Shown piece by piece: positions 23,047 through 35,142 of a stretch of DNA of 64,000 bases. The stretch's first letter is position 1. Every line of letters starts with the position of its first letter. Source of the stretch: Zantedeschia hybrid cultivar (Eukaryota > Streptophyta > Magnoliopsida > Alismatales > Araceae). The DNA lies in NCBI GenBank assembly GCA_030544215.1, contig JARZZO010000016.1, positions 52,343,501-52,407,500 of the forward strand, in the 5' to 3' direction. The notes below the pieces were generated by a model that worked only from the letters and a program-made list of their open reading frames with translations, was not told the DNA's origin and did not search any database. The translations under genes were made by a program, and so were the position numbers.

Positions 23047-23605
23047 GACGGTATTCTGCTGTACCCGATCCTTGGCTGTTTAGAATCCTGTGGTTAGAGA
23101 TTCATAAACTAATGTCAAAGCACAGAAGTCCACCGACAAGGTGTCCTTGGTGTCTCAGGTCTGAGGACCATCCACGCAACTGCAACAATAGAATCAAGCT
23201 GGTTGACAGTGAGGTATAGTACCATCCAGCGATTCAGTCGGATCAGTTCAGTGAACTCATTCTCCAATGAGCACCTACATATTCGCCTTAGTGTCTCCAC
23301 ACAAGTGACTATGAGATCAGTCACCTTCATTGCATGAGCAGGAGTAATCTGTACTAGTCTAACTGGATATCCGATGTCCTTCTCAGATATCCTCCGACTA
23401 GGAACAATTAAGAATATGTGTGTGTAAGTGATTAGTCTCACTAGTATGATCTCATCATAATCTGATCACTATCGCATATATTCACGGACTTCATTATGAG
23501 ATGATAATTAATACAATTTACACATAATGAATATTATGCCATTATATTAATAAATGAACGAGATTTACATAGTCAGATTGGCTTGTAGGCCACCTAAGAC
23601 TAACA
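23047..23605 (-). repeat. Copia LTR fragment (i), interrupted by element A
   Basis: Minus-oriented LTR of the D/F family; in minus orientation it starts TGTTAGTC at 23605. It stops at the A insertion site, where the uninterrupted family sequence (see D near 57195) simply continues. The remainder should lie beyond A's 5' end, off the window. Confidence 0.8.
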
Positions 23606-24487
23606 AGGTCTTCGATCACGTTGGGTACCAAGCAACACCGCGTGAATTTGGAAGGTATTGGTGTTAAGTAACCCACTTTTGGAACCTTCTGTCGAGAGTT
23701 ACCACATGGATTTAATCCTTCATTCGCACAATGCTCAAGTCAATTTAGAGTATGGTGCACTGTCAAACCCTAATCGATCGACTCACTTGGATCGGATGCT
23801 ACCATATAATATTTGAAAACTCTTTTTATGGTATTATTGTCTACTCTGGTTAGGGACTCTTGTGCATCCTACCTAAAGTATTCTCTCTCTGAATACTGAG
23901 AGCGAATGATTCCTTATTGAATACTCAATTTCCTTCGATGGTATCTCGCTGTACCTGATTCTTAGCTGTTTAGGATCTCGTAAGTAGAAATCCGTAAATC
24001 AAAGTCAAAGTACAAAAGTCTACCGACAAGGTGTCCCTGGTGTCTTAGGTCTGAAGACCATCCATACAACTACGACAATAAAATCAAGTTGGTTGACAGT
24101 TAGGTACATTATCAAGTTGGTTGTATCGGTTTAGTAAACTCATTCTCTAATGAGCACTTACTGATTCGCCTTATTGTCTCCACATAAGTAACTATGGGAT
24201 CAGTCACCCTCATCATATGAACATGAATAATTTGTACTAGTCTAACTGGATATCTGATGTCCTTCTCATATATCTTCCGACTAGAAACAATTAAGAATAT
24301 GTGTGTATCAGTAATCAGTTATATTAGTATGATATCATCATAATATGATCGCCATTGCACATATTCACAGACTTCACTATGAAACAATAATAAAACGAAT
24401 TACACATAATTAAATAATACTATTTTATTAATAAATGAACGAGATTATACAAAGTCAGATTGGCTTGTAAGTCACCTAAGACTAACA
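23606..24487 (-). repeat. Copia LTR fragment (ii)
   Basis: The first 882 bp of a D/F-family LTR in minus orientation, starting at 24487. It ends exactly where fragment (i) begins with its terminal TG, as expected if (i) inserted into (ii). It is more diverged than (i). Confidence 0.8.
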
Positions 24488-25099
24488 CACGTGTGATTCT
24501 TCCTATTGTTTATGTATTGTTTCTCTGATACCTTTTATCATTTGACAGGGACTCTTGCAGAAGGTTGAGGATTTTCAAACAACATTCTCTAGTGTGGCTA
24601 GGAGTACTAGGACAACAACGGCCCTGGAGCCTTCTCCTACAAAGCCTGCGCAAGAAGTTGATGATCAGATGCGCACGCAACAGTTAATATAGAGGCCTCC
24701 AAAGGGGAAGTTCATTTTTCTATAGTCAGCTCCTTCAAGACTTTGGCTGAGCCTATACATATTTCTGGCTTTGATGGGGTTGAATCCACCACTTCTCCTA
24801 CTGCAAAAAATGGTGGACAATAGCATGATGAAGCAGAATCCATTCCTCCTTCTCCAACCGAAATTCATTCCTCCTTCTCCAACCCCAATAGTTGTTCATT
24901 TCACTACGCCAGCTAGAGCTAGTACCAGTCAAGGAGTCATCAACTTATTGATATCATTACTCAAGTAATGACTTGCATGGTTGAGTAAATAGAGTCGTGG
25001 GCTCCAGTGTCCATCTCTTCACCGAGCCACTCCATATTCTTGCCAGTTCATCCAACAGAGAGTACATTGAAACCTACTACCCTTGATACTCCAAAGACA
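24488..25099. other. Unrecognised 0.6-kb remnant between Copia LTRs
   Basis: The + strand has a pyrimidine-rich stretch and TTTGACAG (about 24541-24548), followed by a degenerate open stretch rich in Ser, Pro and Thr with stops. It looks like a decayed exon of an element-borne or host gene, but I cannot assign it. Confidence 0.4.
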
Positions 25100-25374
25100 A
25101 TATGAGTAGGGGTAATCTATACTAGTCTAACCGGATATCCGATGTCCTTATCGGATATCCTCCGAGTAGGAACGATTAAGAATATGTGTGTTTAAGTGAT
25201 CAGTCTCATTAGTATGATCCCATCATAATCTGATCACTATAGCACATATTCACAGACTTCATTATGAGACAATAATTAATACGATTTACATACAATGAAT
25301 ATTATGTCATTATATTAATAAATATGAACGAGATTATAAAGTCATATTGCCTCGTAGGCCACCTAAGACTAACA
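25100..25374 (-). repeat. Copia LTR fragment (iii)
   Basis: The first 275 bp of a D/F-family LTR in minus orientation, starting at 25374, directly abutting element F's protease coding sequence. The precise LTR terminus suggests insertion of a related element into F, although a deletion ending at F's own 3' LTR is also possible. Confidence 0.75.
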
Positions 25375-26077
25375 AGAAGCACATTCGATATCTAACACCC
25401 AAGATGTGGAATCTCTAACTGACAAGTTGATTTCTATCATATAGATATATGAAGCTTCTGATGGCTTCATTTTTCCATGAGCTTTATCACTGAGGAACTC
25501 CTTGCAGTTCCTCTTCCAGTGACCATTCTGTTTACAGTAGAAGCAGTCACCCTTTACTACTCATTTGCCAATTCATCAGGAAGATCAGCTCCAAGGACGT
25601 AGGCAATGTACTCAGATCTGAAGACATTCTTCAGGTTTCTGAGTCAATCCGAGTAGTTCAGGCTAGTCAAAAGTTTGGCATCAAGTAGGCCACGAAGTGG
25701 GTTATACGACGATATAATTCCCTACAGGAGATGAATAAAATCTATTTAGCAAATTATTCAATTATTAAAGTTTAAAACAAGACATGGTCTTTTGATCAGG
25801 TTTTAACTCCTACTAATTCTCGACGGACTGTATAACCCTCAGCTATACAGAACGGGAGATGCCGACAGTCTCTTAGTGGGGATCAGAATCTCAATGACTT
25901 ACAGTACAACCTTGTGTATAGCACAAGAAAACTGTAAAACAATGAAAAAGCACCCATCTCATGGGACTTGCAACTCCTTGCAATATCCGATCATATCTTC
26001 GGTCCCCAGAGATTTAATGGCCTTGTAGATAGTACAACAACTTACTAATTTTAGTCTAAGCTAACCATCGTTACGAA
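25375..26077 (-). pseudogene. gag: Left part of Copia F: leader end, shortened gag, protease start
   Basis: In minus orientation this continues F's leader from the far side of element B. It has two leader hairpins (25912-25926 and 26023-26037), then a gag start near 25715 that runs about 55 codons and jumps to the zinc knuckle and protease. The protease DTG is degraded to D-I-E. Two adjacent stops lie at the gag deletion point. The sequence ends at LTR fragment (iii). Confidence 0.75.
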
Positions 26078-27376
26078 TGTGAGTGCTCAAATTAGGTGTG
26101 TGATTATCATGAAAATTTATGTTGTTTATGTGACAAATGAAACCTATTAAAATTAAGTGAATGTGATCGCCATAAACTTTTAACTAAAAAGTTCCAAAGG
26201 AAAAGGTTTGATTGCCTACCGGTTTTGGATGTGGGAGATGTTGAAGTTCTTGATTCCCCTCCTTCAGCCGATTGAAGAAAGAGAGTCCTTTCGACTTTGT
26301 TCTTGCTTTAGATGCTTATCAGATTTTTGAAGATCATCCAGATTCCTTTTCTTTGTTGATTCTTTCCTCTTGATCTCCCTTGAACCTTGCAAGAAAGTGG
26401 AAAGAAAGAAAGAAGAATGAGAGCTCAAGTAGAAGTAGTATCCATTCCAGTAGAATTTTTAATCATGCACCTAAACAAATGAACTCACTTGTTGAGATGG
26501 TCTTTTTAAACCCCTTTAAACAAATAGGTTTGAAACTATGCTAGTCAGTGTGTTGCATGGAGTGATGTGATGAAAATATGATGCTAATGTGAGAAAGATG
26601 CAGAAATTAATGAAGAGCTAAGTTGAATGGCCCTTGGAAAAGCCTTAGTCTTGAATGAATCTTGAATGGATGAAGAACGGATGAAGAGAGGATGTAGACT
26701 CCGATAGCAGCACCTCGATCTTTCAGCGTTCGGACATCGTCTTCTTCTTGGATCACTCACTAATCTTTCAAGAATTATCACTCGTAATGACTATTATCAC
26801 TTTAATCACCAATAATCACTCTAATCACTAACTTTTTAATGACCAAGGGGTTGTATATTTATAGGCTTCTTCTCATTAATGGATTAACATGAAAGATTTT
26901 GAAGTTTATCCAGCTAATAAACAGATAAACATATATTAATTCATCATTATCTGTAATTATCTAAAATACGTCGCCCATAGGGGACGTCTTTTATACTAAT
27001 TAAGATAAGGATAAACATCCGGAAAAGGAGATAGAAACAACTTAGGAGACTTAAATAGCGTCATGACTGACAGACGTCTTTTAACTAATTAATAAATTAA
27101 TTAAAATACAAATTTAAATATCAAAATATGAATAAACTCTAAATGGCGTCTATACATGTCGACGTCTTTTAGACTTTTTCATATTTGATTAAAATTTGAC
27201 TTAAAATCAATTTAATTAATTAACTTAAATTATGTCTGTCTGACCCGATACTATTTAAATAATTAATCTGGAAAGATTAATAAAAATTAACTAATGATTA
27301 AATATCAGACCATTCTAAGGCATCATTATATGATATGAAATTTAGTCAGAATGATGTCAAAATTAGTGTTTCTACA
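26078..27376 (-). repeat. 3' LTR of element B
   Basis: It is 1299 bp. In minus orientation it starts TGTAGA at 27376 and ends CTCACA at 26078. U3 dyads have left arms at 26968, 27058 and 27146. A TATAAATA (minus) is at 26856-26863. Confidence 0.9.
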
Positions 27377-27395
27377 GCTGCCTCACCTTGGCGTC
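27377..27395 (-). promoter_or_regulatory. Polypurine tract of element B
   Basis: The reverse complement reads GCCAAGGTGAGGCAGC directly before the LTR start, matching element A. Confidence 0.65.
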
Positions 27396-27579
27396 GTCTT
27401 TGCAAGGGAGTGAAATGAAATGGAATGTACTGAAAAGGTGATGCCAAGGTGTGATGAGACACGCTCTTAACGTCACATGATTGGAATTTTTCTTAAAATC
27501 ATCAATGAAAATAACTCAAGGAGATCAACGGAATCAATCTTGTCTGGACGAGGTAGACAAGAAAATACAATAAGGTCGA

Positions 27580-27675
27580 TCAACCTCCACAGATGGGGAA
27601 GTACCTCAGGTCATAGACATTGCAGGTTTCATCATGGGGAGCGATTGCCAGCCAATGTGGACGTGCTGCAGCCAT
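27580..27675 (-). CDS. Conserved 31-residue sense ORF near the 3' LTR (element B)
   Basis: Counterpart of 21439-21534 in element A: same start, same stop, same length, eight residue differences. It has no homology I recognise. Confidence 0.35.
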   Translation of the reverse strand: MAAARPHWLAIAPHDETCNVYDLRYFPICGG

Positions 27676-28725
27676 GATGGATCTTAAAAGAAAACAAGAA
27701 ATGTTTTGGAGATAAAGAATCTAAGAAATGATAGAATTCCAAGGATATCTTCAAGCGAACCTCAAAGATAATCAAGATACTCAATTCAGAATGGAATATT
27801 TCATATCATGTTGGAAATTATTTGATTAATGGTCTGAAACTTAATCAATAATTAATTCTTATCACAATTATATCAAAGTCCTATATGATGCATATTGGGC
27901 TAAAAGAAAAATATAAAATCAAATAAAATATAAAATAATCAAGGATAATATTGTTAAATTGTCATTAATGAGTCAAGATATCAATTATTGTAATTCAGTG
28001 CTAAGCCGAAGCTCGTTTATCCACGCACCGTTTCACAAAAACGGAACCATCGTCCTCACTAATTAACAATCCAACGGCCTATCCGTGCGATTAAGAATTC
28101 TCTGGAATTATCATCGTTTTTTGTTAAAGGGGAACTCAAATTCCAGTTTCATCAAAATCACAAGGTCCTTGATATAGTCTAATAAATATTTAACATATAG
28201 TAATGCTAATGATGCAAATCAATGAAAGAGTACAGGGATAGAAATAACCTTCTTTTTAGCTACGGTCGGGACTTATAAACTCCCACAGTGGGATGTTCTT
28301 GAGATTTCTCAGCTTCATTTGAGTTTTCCTGAATTTCCTGCGCTCAAAATTCATCAATAACTTCAAACAAGCATTTCATTAAGCATAAAAATATTGAATT
28401 TCGGATAAATAACAGATAGCCTGAAATGCGTCGTGTCGCGCCGACGCCTATCATCCACTTGAAAAGCGTTGCTGTTCAACGACGCCTTTTCAGTCGCAGA
28501 AACAAATTCTGGCTGATCTCTACTCGGATTCCAACTCTTCCCATGCTTATCCCCTTTCCAATCCAGAAAAGCTTTCCTAGAATCGCAATTCTCTCTATAT
28601 AAACTCCATTAACTTGTATCAAGGTAATCCTAACACAATCTAGAGATTGAAGTTAGAGATTTTCTTCAAAGTTCAAGAATTTTCAAGGTTTTCAAGGCTT
28701 CAAGAAGGAAAAGTTCAAGAACAAG
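27676..28725. other. Upstream region of the antisense genes (element B)
   Basis: Counterpart of 20380-21430 in A. It contains two dyads (left arms 28428 and 28466) and a TATA box (28596-28608), followed by the two-exon gene start at 28726. Otherwise it is A/T-rich and without a visible gene. Confidence 0.65.
28596..28608 (+). promoter_or_regulatory. TATA box of the two-exon antisense gene (element B)
   Basis: CTATATAAACTCC on the + strand, 118-130 bp before ATG 28726, matching the element A copy at nearly the same distance. Confidence 0.65.
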
Positions 28726-30010
28726 ATGGGTTCTTCAAGTAAAAGGATGAGAAAGACGCTAGAGAAGCTCTCCGATGTAGATAATCATCTAAGTAGAAGA
28801 GATCCTAACCTCCAAGTAAGTTAAATCCTCTTTCCCTTCAATCCTTTTTTCTTCAATTCCATGTTCTTCATGTTCTTCAAGTAATTCTCTTTCTATTTTC
28901 TAGGCATATCCTTTGTTTCCCGGCCCAAGGAAATTCACATCTCTCTCTTGGATTCGAAAGCTTGCTAAAAGTACCAAAATCTCTATGCAATCCTTTATTT
29001 CTAAGTGGAATCTCCAAGGTCTAGTAGTCCACGCGAAGCATTACAAGAGTCCAAATATGGATTGGGCGGCTATAGGTGCTTTGATTGAGTTATGGCATCC
29101 TCAAACCCATACCTTTCTTTTTCTTAATTTCTAATGTACTATTCTTCTAGAGGAAGTTGAACTCTTATTGGGCCTTCCCAAAATCAAGTTTTACGGTAAT
29201 GATGAAGTGATCCAGAATAAGATGGCTTTGATGAGGGAAAAGATCACCGGTCAACAATTGTTGATGAAGATCATGAAGGACCCAACAGAAGTTAAATGAT
29301 GTCTCACCAAGAAAGGAATCAATCTTGCTAAGCTTGCAGAGTGGACGTTGTACGAGATTGAAGACCTTAGAGAGGATGACACTGAGAACGTGGCGAAAGC
29401 CTTCACCACGTGCCTAGCCGGAGCTCTGTTCTTTCCTGCTCAAGATAACATTCTTGAAGATGATCAAGTCAGTGCGATCTGCGAAATCTTTGAGGGAAAA
29501 CAAATCGGCACTGCGATTCTAGTTTATCTCTACAGTGGGCTCTCTGCAGCATCTACAGGTCAGCCTCCCTATGGTTGCATGCTACTCTTCGCTCTATGGG
29601 TCGAGTTGCACTTTAAGTTTGAATATCACACGAGGAATTCTGCAAGACCATCTCAAATCTATCAGAATAGCCCGATCTTCCATATTTTCAACATTGTGAA
29701 ATTCAATGAGAAGATGATCAATCGAGTGCCAAAACTCAAGACTCTAGCTGACTGGAGAGATTATCTGAGAACGATGTCATCCAATGGGTTCGACTCTTCA
29801 CTACTTGCACTTGTAGGAAAGCCCATTCGAGTACGCCGTGCAGCGGGTGCAGAGCTTAAGTTGATCGGGGCTACTGAGTTCGTATTGTACAATCCTCACC
29901 GCTGCTTTACTCAACTCAGTTTGCCTCACTATGAATTTTCTGAATTTTCCCATACATCTCCAATCAAGAAGCGTATCTTGGAATTTGATGAAGATTATGA
30001 AGCTACATAA
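28726..30010 (+). pseudogene. Antisense PMD-like (DUF7745-type) two-exon gene, element B copy
   Basis: Exon 1 is 28726-28815 and exon 2 is 28904-30010, with GT-AG and phase 0. It would encode about 398 residues; the A copy has 388 because of a small indel. It is antisense to element B's gag-pol. Two stops interrupt it (TAA 29132-29134, TGA 29297-29299), at sites where A is open. Together the two copies define an unbroken ancestral frame, so the gene was coding when the family was active. PMD-superfamily assignment is moderate. Confidence 0.7.
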
Positions 30011-31104
30011 CTTATCTTCAATCATCGTGTAAAATCCTCTAGAGATAGAGATAGAGGATTATCTGTTCCATATATATTGGGACTTCGGGAATTTCTTCCT
30101 TGAATGTCCTCTTTTCTTTTCTTTTCTTGATGTAATAAAGAATTCATTTCAATACTTTATGTCTTGAAATCCATCCTCAATCTTTTGTGATAAAAAACTT
30201 GATTTGTCTGAAATTTTTTCTTGAATAAAAGCTTGATTTTTCCTTGAAAATATAACAGTTCGGGTTTGCAAAACGCATCCACTCAGGAAGACGCCTTTTA
30301 ACCATAATTTATTTTTCAAAAATCAGAGATTATTCTTTAAAATCCCGAATTAACATTAAAAAGCGTCCATAAGTGTAGACACTTTTCATCCAAATTCCTT
30401 TTCCAAAATAAGAGATTTGACCTAAAAATCATGAATTGAGATTAAAATGCGTCTATAAGAGTAGACGCCTTTCAACCATAATTCATTTTCCAAAAATCAG
30501 CCATTAAACATTAAAATTCTGAATTGATATTAAAATGCGTCCATAAGAGTAGACACCTTTCAACTATAATTCATTTTCCAAAAATCAGAGATTATTCCTT
30601 AAAATCTCGAATTAAGATTAAAATGCATCTATAAGAGTAGACGCCTTTCAACAATAATTCATTTTCTAAAAATCAGAGATTATTCCTTAAAATACCGAAT
30701 TAAGATTAAAATGCGTCCATAAGCGTAGACGTCTTTCAATTCTCCTTTTTTCTTTTCTCCAGAATTTCGCCATTAATTCTGCGATTAATCCACTGAAACG
30801 CGTCGTGAAGTAAGGACGCGTTTAATCATCACGCCTTGTACTGTTTTGACCAGAATTGGCAGTTTAAATTGAAACACGTCGCTCTGTGAAGACACTTTTT
30901 ACTCAATTTCAAACACTTGGCCTTGCCGCCTCAGTTTATGCGCCTTGAATGGCGTCGCTGTACCTCGACGCGATTCAACTTCTCCAAACAGAACCCGCGA
31001 AGACCCCCTTTCTTCCTCATTTGCTCAAACTTTTTCTCTCTCCTCACTCTTCTCCGGCGATATTCCCCACTCTCTCCCTCTTGCAAACTCTCTCTCTCAA
31101 GTCC
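30011..31104. repeat. Spacer with nine dyads and an 88-bp tandem array (element B)
   Basis: Dyads have left arms at 30275, 30363, 30449, 30537, 30625, 30713, 30800, 30876 and 30952, all with 10-nt spacers. From 30363 to about 30740 they sit in five copies of an 86-88 bp tandem unit carrying an AATTCATTTTCCAAAAATCA core. Element A has a less amplified version with 87-bp spacing at 18634-18808. The region lies between the two antisense genes and should hold the PMD promoter. Confidence 0.85.
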
Positions 31105-33888
31105 ATGGAGCACAGTGAAGGGTCCCGCAAGGCCAAGGCCATCGTGAAGCGCCGTCGGACCTCAGCGAGGGAGGAAGAAGTGGTGCTGGCCGAGCTTGCT
31201 GCGGTGGCGGCGTTTTTGGAGGAGGAGGAGGCTCCTCCGGTGCCTGTGGCCAAGGAATAAGGAGGGGAGGGCGACCTCCACCTTGTAAGTCTCTATGTGA
31301 TTGAATGGAATCAGAAAAGGAAGGAGGAAAGGGGTTCTTTGGAAGAACCCAAAATCAGGTTTGAATGGCGTCCAGACCAGGTGACGCCTTTCAAAGGGTG
31401 TCGTCTTAGTCCGACGCCATTCAACCGAAATTTAAATTTTTTAATTGGATAGAAAATGAACTTAAATGGCGTCAAGACTTGTGGACGTCTTTCAATTAGG
31501 AATATTTTATTTGTTTTCATGTCCATTAACTGATGAAGTTTCTTGTTCTTATTTGCAGGGGACGATGAGGGCGACGATTTCTTGGGACTTAGTAGTAGGT
31601 GCATACCGGGGACTCCCGGACTTCCAGAAGGCACACCTGCGCCGGATGGGGTTCGGCGAGATCCTTGAGATCGAGCCATTTTGGCTCGATTTAGTCCTCC
31701 TGTAGGCGCTGCGGGAGAGGTGGCATGCGGAAAGTAGGACTTTCCTAATGCCTTGGGGCCACATGGTCCCAACTCTAGAGGATGTGGCCAGGATCACTGG
31801 CCTTAGGGTAGAAGGCCGACCGGTTAGCGGGGTGACTTACCCCGACTACCGAGGATTGGCAGAGGCCCTACTAGACATAGAGGTGTCTAGCCTAGGTAGA
31901 GAGTCTAGGATGGTCCCCAGGGTAGAGGTGGAGGCCGCCTTAGGATTGGATGAGCCCCGGCGTCGGTCAGACGAGACCTAGGAGGAGTTTTGGAGTAGGC
32001 TAGCAGAGTCTTCCTCTTCTGTATATTGTAGTGACCCGAGTTAGGAGGAGGAGGTAGATAGACAGTTGAGGGTCTTCCTTGTCTTTTTCTTCGGTCGGTT
32101 GCTCTCCGGTACAAAGGACGACCATATCCATTGTAGGTTTCTTTTTCTTTTAGATGATTTAGATAGCTTGCACGAGTATGCATGGTGTGCGGCCCTCCTG
32201 GCCCACCTATTCGCAGATTTGTCCGCGGTCACGCCAGACCGTGAGACCACCATCAGCGGCTTCTCGCCGTTTCTCCAGGTATTAAATTGTTTTATTATTT
32301 GTTCATGATATGAAATATAATGAAATGATTTTCTAACCTATATGTTCATGTATGCAGGTTTGGGGTTATCACTACTTCCCGCTCGACCGAGCGCGGATAG
32401 CGAGACCAAGTGCCGTCCCATTGGCCTGCTGCTGGCAGCCAATAGTGGACACGGCACCTCAACACCACCAACTGACGGCCCTCCGTGGTCAGTTCCTCGA
32501 TTACCCCGAGCTTTTGGTGAGTTTTCAATTTGTTCAATTTTGTTTATTAAATGCAATCTGTAAGTTATTTATATGAATGCATCTAACCTGTATGTAGGTG
32601 ATTTGGCGCCCTTACCTGGGTATGGGCGAGGAGGGCTAGCCGTGGGTAACGGCTGGTCGGAGGAGGTTCGGCAGGCAGATGTGGCTACACTACCTGAACG
32701 AGATCGAGCCCCTCCGCCTTCGGCTCGTGATGAGGACCCTGGGCCTCCACCAGGAGTGGATTGACGAGGAGGTCCCGGAGGGAGTCGGGAGGAGCATGAG
32801 GGGGAAGCAAGCCCTCACAGATTGACGTGCCAAGTTCCCAGAGCAATACGAGGACTGGCACCGCCGTGGCGTTCGAGTGGAGTCCCACGCGGAGGATAGT
32901 ACCGCCTACCTCCAGTAGTACCAGGCCCACTACGCCGATCAGCTATGGCTCCTCTGACCACTCGTTGTAAGTATGATTTATGCGTCTTTCAATTTATTAT
33001 TATCTTAATTTATATCTGTGAATGAATGTGTATATGTGATATGCAGGATGCGCGTGATGCGGTCATCATCGACCTCCGGGCCCGCCTACATGACGTGGAG
33101 GCCCAGCTGGAGCAGGTCCAGAAGGAGCTATTTGACCTGGTATGTATGCATGCTTATGAATGTTTTAATTAATTAATTTGTTTTGACGATAAGCCACTGA
33201 CGATTGCCTTTTGGTGCAGCGAGCCGTCTACACTCAGGCGGGTCCTCCTACTTACGGAGCTTCATCTTCCTCCTATTCGGCAGCTCACGAGGCTGCCTTG
33301 GCCGACCTCCAGGGCCAGCTCGCCTCCGCCATCCATCGGGCTTCCCTCGCGGAGGAGGATCGGGCTGCTCGAGTAAGTTCCATCCTTCTTCTTTCGTTGT
33401 TAGACTTAATTTGCTTGATTATCTTGAACTGACAGTATCTCCTTTTATAGGTTGCTAAGCTTCAGGAGGGTCTTCAGCGGAGGGATGCAGAGCTGGCAGA
33501 GGCTCGGACTTCGGTCGCTCGCATTGCTGAGCTGGAGGCTCAGGTGGCGCGTCTCTCCACTGGAGATCTTGCACGACTCCAGGTTCGCCTGGAGATCTTG
33601 ATTGAGGAGAGAGATCGCGACCGTCTTCGACTGGAGAGTCTTCAGGGTCACCTATCTGTAGCAGAGCACGAGCGCAGGATGGCGGTGGAGAGATACCAGC
33701 GAGCCCGCCGGCGGGCTATTGATCGTGGTCAGGCGAGTGCCTTTACCGCCAGCATCGCCATATTGTCCAGCCAGGCAGGGCCGAGTGCGATGGGACCACC
33801 TCCACTTCCTAGCCTGGGACCAGCACCTGACGCTCCCGATGAGGCTCACAGCCAGTTTGATGAGGGGGCCGGGGAGAGTCAGCCATGA
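31105..33888 (+). pseudogene. Antisense PMD gene with C-terminal coiled coil, element B copy
   Basis: Exons are 31105-31284, 31559-32278, 32358-32516, 32598-32966, 33047-33139, 33220-33372 and 33451-33888. Every intron is GT-AG and phase 0. Here the ATG is intact. About 703 residues: an acidic N-terminus, PMD (exon 2 onward, with the RWHAES...TLEDVARITGL signature), a Trp/Arg-rich middle, then a coiled coil from about residue 480 and a Pro-rich end. About eight nonsense codons, among them TAA 31258-31260, TAG 31703-31705, TAG 31979-31981 and TAG 32042-32044, make it a pseudogene. The gene is convergent with element B's pol. Confidence 0.82.
31368..31488. repeat. Three dyads in PMD intron 1 (element B)
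   Basis: Left arms are at 31368 (GCGTC), 31398 (GTGTC) and 31469 (GCGTC), with right arms GACGC, GACGC and GACGT. They lie in the intron 31285-31558, matching the location in element A. Confidence 0.88.
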
Positions 33889-35142
33889 GGGCTGCATATG
33901 TATTTTTCCTTTTCTTTTGTGTATCATATACAAACACCTTTTTGATATATATATGAAACTTTTGACTTCTTTCGTACCTTGCGTGTTTGTCCTATATCCT
34001 GCACATTACTTAACAAACAGGTTAAGTATCTATTTAGGCTTAACCCCTTGCTCAGTCAAGTGAATGATCGATCAATCTTTTCTTAGTAGAAGAGTCAAGG
34101 GGCATAGCCTTTATTAACAAAGGTAACATGAATAATCAAACTGTAAGCAAAATGCAACATGCAAGCAGACAAAATGCTCACTGAAAATAAAAGACTGAAG
34201 CATACTAGATGCCATAAGCAGATGCTAATTGAAATATTTTTTTTGTTTTGAAATTTTCATTTTTTTTTGGGTTTCCGAACATATTTTTTTTTTTTGGATT
34301 TCGGAATATGTACTTTTTTTGGATTTTTGAAATATATATATTTTTTTTATTTTAAAATATGTATTTTTTTGGATTTTTAAAATATGGTGCAAACTAAAAG
34401 ATCAGCATGGTACTCAGATCAAAAAATCATATTCATTTATTAACTTAATTCCCAGATTGTTCTTCAATAATCTAACTTAGACCCATCGTGCTTGAACTTG
34501 TGTTTCCATTCGTGATCCCATTTCATGATTTGATCCTTAGTCAATCTAGGCCGTTCCTTAAGCTTGGAGTACGCCTCTTCAGAAAGAAAGGAAGAATTGA
34601 TTTAGAAAGTCCACGAGAAGGTTTCGGAGACCTAAAAAGATGTTCCTTTCTTATCCTAATATCTGTTGGGGTTCAGTCATTTTCTTTCCGGGATATTTAT
34701 TGACCTTGCGTTCCCTTTTATTTCATTTCATAGCCTTAATGTAACGTTTGTAGTATAATGGCCTTTTGATTTGACATTTGACTTTTGCCTTTTGCTTTTA
34801 CTTTTCTTTCTTTTTTTTGGGACGGATCTCCCCCATTTTTTTTATGACGGCCTCCTACTAAGATGGCGGGTATTCTTGGTAATCTATTCTAAGCCTCGTT
34901 CTGACATCATGGGCCGAGTGTAAAAACATAATTTTGTTTAAAAAAGAATGATTTGCACTTTACACTTTTGGTCAAGTTTTCGGTATTCCTTAGGATTTGG
35001 CATCTTTTGTTACTCACGAATCAAACGTGTCAGTGTGTGCAGTAATGTGTTTGAATTAAATTATCCAGACTTATAAGGAAATTTGAGTTTCTAAGTTTTC
35101 TTATTCCACTGGTCTTTGCACCATGCTGATCGACTTTTTAAC
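33889..35142. other. Convergent intergenic region of element B
   Basis: Inverted counterpart of 8250-9518, including the A/T-rich array at about 34245-34385. No gene is visible. Confidence 0.6.
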
